In this document: one piece after another, positions 56,430 through 64,000 of the stretch | Position numbering within the stretch: the first letter of the stretch is position 1 | Layout: each line of letters opens with the position of its first letter | Origin: Osedax fenrisi | Lineage: Eukaryota > Annelida > Polychaeta > Sabellida > Siboglinidae | NCBI GenBank assembly: GCA_964019155.1 | Contig: CAXHSG010000228.1 | Span: forward strand, 124,001 to 188,000 | DNA: 64,000 nucleotides | Direction of reading: 5' to 3' | Made by a program: the position numbers and the translations under genes | The notes under the pieces: generated by a model | Told to the model about the DNA's origin: nothing | Databases searched by the model: none | Seen by the model: the letters and a program-made list of their open reading frames with translations, nothing else

Positions 56430-58780
56430 ATCATTAAAACCCATGCTATACATAAAACCAATGCTATCATTAACACCCATGTTATAATTAAAACTAATGC
56501 TAATATTAACACCCATGCTATACGTAAAACTAATGCTATCATTAAAACCCATGTTATAATTTAAACTAATGCTATCATTAACACCCATGCTATACTTAAA
56601 ACGAATGCTATCATTAACATCCATGATATACTTAAAATTGATGCTATCATTAACACCCATGCTATACTTAAAACTAATGCTATCATTAACACCCATGCTA
56701 TACTTAAAACTAATGCTATAATTAACATCCATACTATACTTAAAACTAATGCTATCATTAACACCCATGCTAAACTTAAAACTAATTCTATACTTATCTC
56801 CCATGCTATCCTTAAAACTAATGCTATCATTAACACCCATGCTATACTTAAAACTAATTCTATCATTAACATCCATGATATACTTAAAACTAATGCTATC
56901 ATTAACATCCATGCTATACTTAAAACTAATGCTATCATTAACGCCCATGCTATACTTAAAACTAATGCTATCATTAACACCCATGCTATACTTAAAACTA
57001 ATGCTATCATTAAAACCCATGCTATACATAAAACCAATGCTATCATTAACACCCATGTTATAATTAAAACTAATGCTAATATTAACACCCATGCTATACG
57101 TAAAACTAATGCTATCATTAAAACCCATGTTATAATTTAAACTAATGCTATCATTAACACCCATGCTATACTTAAAACGAATGCTATCATTAACATCCAT
57201 GCTATACTTAAAATTGATGCTATCATTAACACCCATGCTATACTTAAAACTAATGCTATCATTAACACCCATGCTATACTTAAAACTAATGCTATCATTA
57301 ACACCCATGCTATACTTAAAACTAATGCTATAATTAACATCCATACTATACTTAAAACTAATGCTATCATTAACACCCATGCTAAACTTAAAACTAATTC
57401 TATACTTATCTCCCATGCTATCCTTAAAACTAATGCTATTATTAACACCCATGCTATACTTAAAACTAATTCTATCATTAACATCCATGATATACTTAAA
57501 ACTAATGCTATCATTAACACCCATGCTATACTTAAAACTAATTCTATCATTAACATCCATGATATACTTAAAACTAATGCTATCATTAACATCCATGCTA
57601 TACTTAAAACTAATGCTATCATTAACGCCCATGCTATACTTAAAACTAATGCTATCATTAACACCCATGCTATACTTAAAACTAATGCTATCATTAAAAC
57701 CCATGCTATACATAAAACCAATGCTATCATTAACACCCATGTTATAATTAAAACTAATGCTAATATTAACACCCATGCTATACGTAAAACTAATGCTATC
57801 ATTAAAACCCATGTTATAATTTAAACTAATGCTATCATTAACACCCATGCTATACTTAAAACGAATGCTATCATTAACATCCATGCTATACTTAAAATTG
57901 ATGCTATCATTAACACCCATGCTATACTTAAAACTAATGCTATCATTAACACCCATGCTATACTTAAAACTAATGCTATAATTAACACCCATGCTATACT
58001 TAAAACTAATGCTATAATTAACATCCATACTATACTTAAAACTAATGCTATCATTAACACCCATGCTAAACTTAAAACTAATTCTATACTTATCTCCCAT
58101 GCTATCCTTAAAACTAATGCTATCATTAACACCCATGCTATACTTAAAACTAATTCTATCATTAACATCCATGATATACTTAAAACTAATGCTATCATTA
58201 ACATCCATGCTATACTTAAAACTAATGCTATCATTAACGCCCATGCTATACTTAAAACTAATGCTATCATTAACACCCATGCTATACTTAAAACTAATGC
58301 TATCATTAACACCCATGCTATACTTAAAACTAATGCTATCATTAACACCCATGATATACCTAAAACTAATGCTATCATTAACACCCATGTTATAATTTAA
58401 ACTAATGCTATCATTAACACACATGCTATACTTAAAACTAATGCTATCATTAACACCCATGCTATACTTAAAACTAATGCTATCATTAACACCCATGCTA
58501 TACTTAAAACTAATGCTATCATTAACACCCATGCTATACTTAAAACTAATGCAATCATTAACGCCCATGCTATACTTAAAACTAATGCTATCATTAACAC
58601 CCATGCTATACTTAAAACTAGTGCTATCATTAAAACCCATGCTATACATAAAACCAATGCTATCATTAACACCCATGTTATAATTAAAACTAATGCTATC
58701 ATTAACACCCATGCTATACTTAAAACTAATGCTATCATTAAAACCCATGTTATAATTTAAACTAATGCTATCATTAAACC
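56430..58780 (+). repeat. 2.52-kb HOR, copy 1
   Basis: Matches 58920-61300 at offset 2519 bp (70 monomers less 1 bp), or 2483 near its left end where the second copy has one extra monomer. Diagnostic variants are ATGCTATACATAAAACCA, GCTAATATTAACACCC and ATACGTAAAAC. Inside, a string beginning CCCATGTTATAATTTAAAC recurs about every 576-684 bp (near 56549, 57126, 57810). It ends at a 1-bp deletion, ATTAAACCC, near 58774. Confidence 0.85.
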
Positions 58781-58919
58781 CATGCTATACTTAAAACGAA
58801 TGCTATCATTAACATCCATGCTATACTTAAAATTTATGCTATCATTAACACCCATGCTATACTTAAAACTAATGCTATCATTAACACCCATGCTATACTT
58901 AAAACTAATGCTATCATTA

Positions 58920-61300
58920 AAACCCATGCTATACATAAAACCAATGCTATCATTAACACCCATGTTATAATTAAAACTAATGCTAATATTAACACCCATG
59001 CTATACGTAAAACTAATGCTATCATTAAAACCCATGTTATAATTTAAACTAATGCTATCATTAACACCCATGCTATACTTAAAACGAATGCTATCATTAA
59101 CATCCATGATATACTTAAAATTGATGCTATCATTAACAACCATGCTATACTTAAAACTAATGCTATCATTAACACCCATGCTATACTTAAAACTAATGCT
59201 ATCATTAACACCCATGCTATACTTAAAACTAATGCTATAATTAACATCCATACTATACTTAAAACTAATGCTATCATTAACACCCATGCTAAACTTAAAA
59301 CTAATTCTATACTTATCTCCCATGCTATCCTTAAAACTAATGCTATCATTAACACCCATGCTATACTTAAAACTAATTCTATCATTAACATCCATGATAT
59401 ACTTAAAACTAATGCTATCATTAACATCCATGCTATACTTAAAACTAATGCTATCATTAACGCCCATGCTATACTTAAAACTAATGCTATCATTAACACC
59501 CATGCTATACTTAAAACTAATGCTATCATTAAAACCCATGCTATACATAAAACCAATGCTATCATTAACACCCATGTTATAATTAAAACTAATGCTAATA
59601 TTAACACCCATGCTATACGTAAAACTAATGCTATCATTAAAACCCATGTTATAATTTAAACTAATGCTATCATTAACACCCATGCTATACTTAAAACGAA
59701 TGCTATCATTAACATCCATGCTATACTTAAAATTGATGCTATCATTAACACCCATGCTATACTTAAAACTAATGCTATCATTAACACCCATGCTATACTT
59801 AAAACTAATGCTATCATTAACACCCATGCTATACTTAAAACTAATGCTATAATTAACATCCATACTATACTTAAAACTAATGCTATCATTAACACCCATG
59901 CTAAACTTAAAACTAATTCTATACTTATCTCCCATGCTATCCTTAAAACTAATGCTATCATTAACACCCATGCTATACTTAAAACTAATTCTATCATTAA
60001 CATCCATGATATACTTAAAACTAATGCTATCATTAACACCCATGCTATACTTAAAACTAATTCTATCATTAACATCCATGATATACTTAAAACTAATGCT
60101 ATCATTAACATCCATGCTATACTTAAAACTAATGCTATCATTAACGCCCATGCTATACTTAAAACTAATGCTATCATTAACACCCATGCTATACTTAAAA
60201 CTAATGCTATCATTAAAACCCATGCTATACATAAAACCAATGCTATCATTAACACCCATGTTATAATTAAAACTAATGCTAATATTAACACCCATGCTAT
60301 ACGTAAAACTAATGCTATCATTAAAACCCATGTTATAATTTAAACTAATGCTATCATTAACACCCATGCTATACTTAAAACGAATGCTATCATTAACATC
60401 CATGCTATACTTAAAATTGATGCTATCATTAACACCCATGCTATACTTAAAACTAATGCTATCATTAACACCCATGCTATACTTAAAACTAATGCTATAA
60501 TTAACACCCATGCTATACTTAAAACTAATGCTATAATTAACATCCATACTATACTTAAAACTAATGCTATCATTAACACCCATGCTAAACTTAAAACTAA
60601 TTCTATACTTATCTCCCATGCTATCCTTAAAACTAATGCTATCATTAACACCCATGCTATACTTAAAACTAATTCTATCATTAACATCCATGATATACTT
60701 AAAACTAATGCTATCATTAACATCCATGCTATACTTAAAACTAATGCTATCATTAACGCCCATGCTATACTTAAAACTAATGCTATCATTAACACCCATG
60801 CTATACTTAAAACTAATGCTATCATTAACACCCATGCTATACTTAAAACTAATGCTATCATTAACACCCATGATATACCTAAAACTAATGCTATCATTAA
60901 CACCCATGTTATAATTTAAACTAATGCTATCATTAACACACATGCTATACTTAAAACTAATGCTATCATTAACACCCATGCTATACTTAAAACTAATGCT
61001 ATCATTAACACCCATGCTATACTTAAAACTAATGCTATCATTAACACCCATGCTATACTTAAAACTAATGCAATCATTAACGCCCATGCTATACTTAAAA
61101 CTAATGCTATCATTAACACCCATGCTATACTTAAAACTAGTGCTATCATTAAAACCCATGCTATACATAAAACCAATGCTATCATTAACACCCATGTTAT
61201 AATTAAAACTAATGCTATCATTAACACCCATGCTATACTTAAAACTAATGCTATCATTAAAACCCATGTTATAATTTAAACTAATGCTATCATTAAACCC
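58920..61300 (+). repeat. 2.52-kb HOR, copy 2
   Basis: Second copy, ending at its own ATTAAACCC (61293-61300), so the 1-bp deletion was duplicated with the unit. A one-base difference, GCTATTATTAAC near 57435 against GCTATCATTAAC near 59954, shows slight divergence. Confidence 0.85.
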
Positions 61301-64000
61301 ATGCTATACTTAAAACTAATGCTATCATTAACACCCATGCTAAACTTAAAACTAATTCTATACTTATCTCCCATGCTATCCTTAAAACTAATGCTATCAT
61401 TAACACCCATGTTATAATTAAAACTAATGCTATCATTAACACCCATGCTATACTTAAAACTAATGCTATCATTAACACTCATGCTATACTTAAAACTAAT
61501 GCTATCATTAACACCCATGCTATACTTAAAACTAATGCTATCATTAACACCCATGCTATACTTAAAACTAATGCTATCATTAACACCCATGCTATCATTA
61601 AAAATAATGATATTATTAACACCCATGCTATACTTAAAACTAATGCTATCATTAACACCCATGCTATACTTAAAACTAATGCTATAATTAACATCCATAC
61701 TATACTTAAAACTAATGCTATCATTAACACCCATGCTAAACTTAAAACTAATTCTATACTTATCTCCCATGCTATCCTTAAAACTAATGCTATCATTAAC
61801 ACCCATGCTATACTTAAAACTAATTCTATCATTAACATCCATGATATACTTAAAACTAATGCTATCATTAACATCCATGCTATACTTAAAACTAATGCTA
61901 TCATTAACGCCCATGCTATACTTAAAACTAATGCTATCATTAACACCCATGCTATACTTAAAACTAATGCTATCATTAACACCCATGTTATAATTTAAAC
62001 TAATGCTATCATTAACACCCATGCTATACTTAAAACTAATGCTATCATTAACACCCATGCTATACTTAAAACTAATTATATCATTAACATCCATGATATA
62101 CTTAAAACTAATACTATCATTAACACCCATGCTAAACATAAATCTAATGCTATCATTAACACCCATGTTATAATTAAAACTAATGCTATCATTAACACCC
62201 ATACTATACTTAAAACTAATGCTATCATTAACACCCATGTTATAATTTAAACTAATTCTATCATTAACACCCATGCTATACTTAAAACTAATGCTATCAT
62301 TAACACTCATTCTATACTTAAAACTAATGCTATCATTAACATCCATGCTATACTTAAAACTAATGCTATCATTAACACCCATGCTATACTTAAAACTAAT
62401 GCTATCATTAACACCCATGCTATCATTAAAAATAATGATATTATTAACACCCATGCTATACTTAAAACTAATGCTATCATTAACATCCATGCTATACTTA
62501 AAACTAATGCTATCATTAACACCCATGCTATACTTAAAACTAATGCTATCATTAACACCCATGTTATAATTTAAACTAATGCTATCATTAACACCCATGC
62601 TATACTTAAAACTAATGCTATCATTAACACCCATGCTATACTTAAAACTAATTATATCATTAACATCCATGATATACTTAAAACTAATACTATCATTAAC
62701 ACCCATGCTAAACATAAATCTAATGCTATCATTAACACCCATGTTATAATTAAAACTAATGCTATCATTAACACCCATACTATACTTAAAACTAATGCTA
62801 TCATTAACACCCATGTTATAATTAAAACTAATACTATCATTAACACCCATGCTAAACATAAATCTAATGCTATCATTAACACCCATGCTATACTTAAAAC
62901 TAATGCTATCATTAACACCCATGCTATACTTAAAACTAATTCTATCATTAACGCCCATGCTATACTTAAAACTAATGCTATCATTAACACCCATGCTATA
63001 CTTAAAACTAATGCTATCATTAAAACCCATGCTATACTTAAAACCAATGTTATAATTAACACCCATGTTATAATTAAAACTAATGCTATCATTAACACCC
63101 ATACTATACTTAAAACTAATGCTATCATTAACACCCATGTTATAATTTAAACTAATTCTATCAATAACACCCATGCTATACTTAAAACTAATGCTATCAT
63201 TAACACCCATGCTATACTTAAAACTAATGCTATCATTAACACCCATGTCATAATTTAAACTAATGCTATCATTAACACCCATGCTATACTTAAAACTAAT
63301 TCTATCATTAACACCCATGCTATACTTAAAACTAATGCTATACTTATCACCCATGCTATCCTTAAAACTAATGCTATCATTAACACTCATGCTATACTTA
63401 AAACTAATGCTATCATTAACACCCATGCTATACTTAAAACCAATGCTATCATTAACACCCATGTTATAATTAAAACTAATGCTATCATTAACACCCATGA
63501 TATACCTAAAACTAATGCTATCATTAACACCCATGTTATAATTTAAACTAATGCTATCATTAACACACATGCTATACTTAAAACTAATGCTATCATTAAC
63601 ACCCATGCTATACTTAAAACTAATGCTATCATTAACACCCATGCTATACTTAAAACTAATGCTATCATTAACACCCATGCTATACTTAAAACTAATGCAA
63701 TCATTAACGCCCATGCTATACTTAAAACTAATGCTATCATTAACACCCATGCTATACTTAAAACTAGTGCTATCATTAAAACCCATGCTATACATAAAAC
63801 CAATGCTATCATTAAAACCCATGTTATAATTTAAACTAATGCTATCATTAACACCCATGCTATACTTAAAACGAATGCTATCATTAACATCCATGCTATA
63901 CTTAAAATTGATGCTATCATTAACACCCATGCTATACTTAAAACTAATGCTATCATTAACACCCATGCTATACTTAAAACCAATGCTATCATTAACGCCC
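61301..64000 (+). repeat. Satellite block running off the window edge
   Basis: Regular A-B monomers. About 63480-63810 matches about 60853-61183 (offset about 2627), so part of a third 2.52-kb unit is present. The pieces around 61570-61620 and 62420-62450 (ATGCTATCATTAAAAATA then ATGATATTATTAACACCC) also occur near 33085, 39628 and 43340. The array continues past the window. Confidence 0.8.

Larger units (their letters stand above)
1..64000 (+). repeat. 36-bp satellite DNA array filling the whole window
   Basis: Every line of the window is a head-to-tail copy of one 36-bp monomer: half-unit A (ATGCTATCATTAACACCC) followed by half-unit B (ATGCTATACTTAAAACTA). The halves share ATGCTAT at the start and TTAA in the middle, so the monomer is an old 18-bp duplication. 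Common A variants end in AACGCCC, AACATCC, AACACTC or AAAACCC. Common B variants are ATGTTATAATTAAAACTA, ATGTTATAATTTAAACTA, ATGCTAAACATAAATCTA and ATGCTATACTTAAAACCA. All copies point the same way; I see no inverted stretch and no non-repeat insert. The consensus is about 31% GC with 9 C against 2 G. This is typical of eukaryotic satellite DNA. Chromosome location, function and species cannot be read from the sequence, and I do not recognise the family. Confidence 0.97.

Noticed and set aside
1..64000. CRISPR array (36 bp is a usual CRISPR repeat length)
   Set aside because: There are no spacers: repeats follow one another directly, the copies vary throughout, and no cas-like gene is present.
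1..64000. Telomeric repeat, because the minus strand contains GGGTGTTA
   Set aside because: Telomere units are short and G-rich or, in some yeasts, about 16-25 bp and almost invariant. This 36-bp unit is AT-rich and highly variable, with a nested HOR structure.
1..64000. G-quadruplex or i-motif array from the regular GGG/CCC triplets
   Set aside because: Triplets are a full 36 nt apart, so loops would far exceed the usual range for stable quadruplexes.
1..64000. CENP-B box
   Set aside because: I looked for the TTCG...CGGG core on both strands and found none; the consensus has no CpG at all.
1..64000. tRNA, rRNA or other structured RNA genes
   Set aside because: No stretch departs from the satellite pattern, and no cloverleaf or conserved rRNA motif is visible on either strand.
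1..64000. Promoters from the many TATAAT/TTATAA-like strings
   Set aside because: These are common monomer variants (ATGTTATAATT) recurring hundreds of times in AT-rich repeat DNA, with no gene downstream.

Overview
The window is one uninterrupted block of satellite DNA. From base 1 to base 64000 I see only head-to-tail copies of a 36-bp AT-rich monomer, about 1,780 of them (64000/36). I found no unique sequence, transposon, RNA gene, or convincing protein-coding gene. The monomer is two diverged 18-bp halves: A = ATGCTATCATTAACACCC, followed by B = ATGCTATACTTAAAACTA. The consensus pair has 14 A, 11 T, 9 C and 2 G (about 31% GC), so the given strand is extremely G-poor. No segment is inverted. 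An array of this length and order suggests eukaryotic heterochromatin (centromeric, pericentromeric or subtelomeric) from a long-read assembly. I cannot name the organism or the satellite family.

Layout. 1-1640 is an irregular block with 18-bp phase slips and 342/576-bp repeats. 2220-9120 holds two copies of a roughly 3.4-3.8-kb higher-order repeat (HOR). 9121-12776 and 12777-17529 are built from 576/648-bp HORs and end in a distinctive 35-bp monomer. 17530-20263 completes a superunit. 21400-37398 is a second copy of about 5380-20263, 16-17 kb downstream, with a mosaic junction at 20264-21400. 37399-44969 holds partial, rearranged further copies. 44970-48533 and 48534-52097 are two adjacent, almost identical 3564-bp units. 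52098-55980 returns to the lineage seen at 1-1640. 56430-61300 is a 2.52-kb HOR in two copies, and its variants reappear near the window end.

Coding. Because 36 is divisible by 3, four of the six frames have no stop in the consensus. This gives very long open frames, the largest 4,097 codons on the minus strand reading MGVNDSISFKYS over and over. I judge these to be by-products of the repeat. They end at 1-bp indels or stop mutations inside the array, most variation changes the amino acid, and nothing gene-like flanks them.

The biology here is therefore repeat evolution. Single mutations, such as one 1-bp deletion found five times with the same flanks, have been copied with their neighbourhood at nested scales (18, 36, about 576-648, about 1044, about 2500-3800 and about 16000-17000 bp). 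That is the signature of repeated unequal exchange or amplification.
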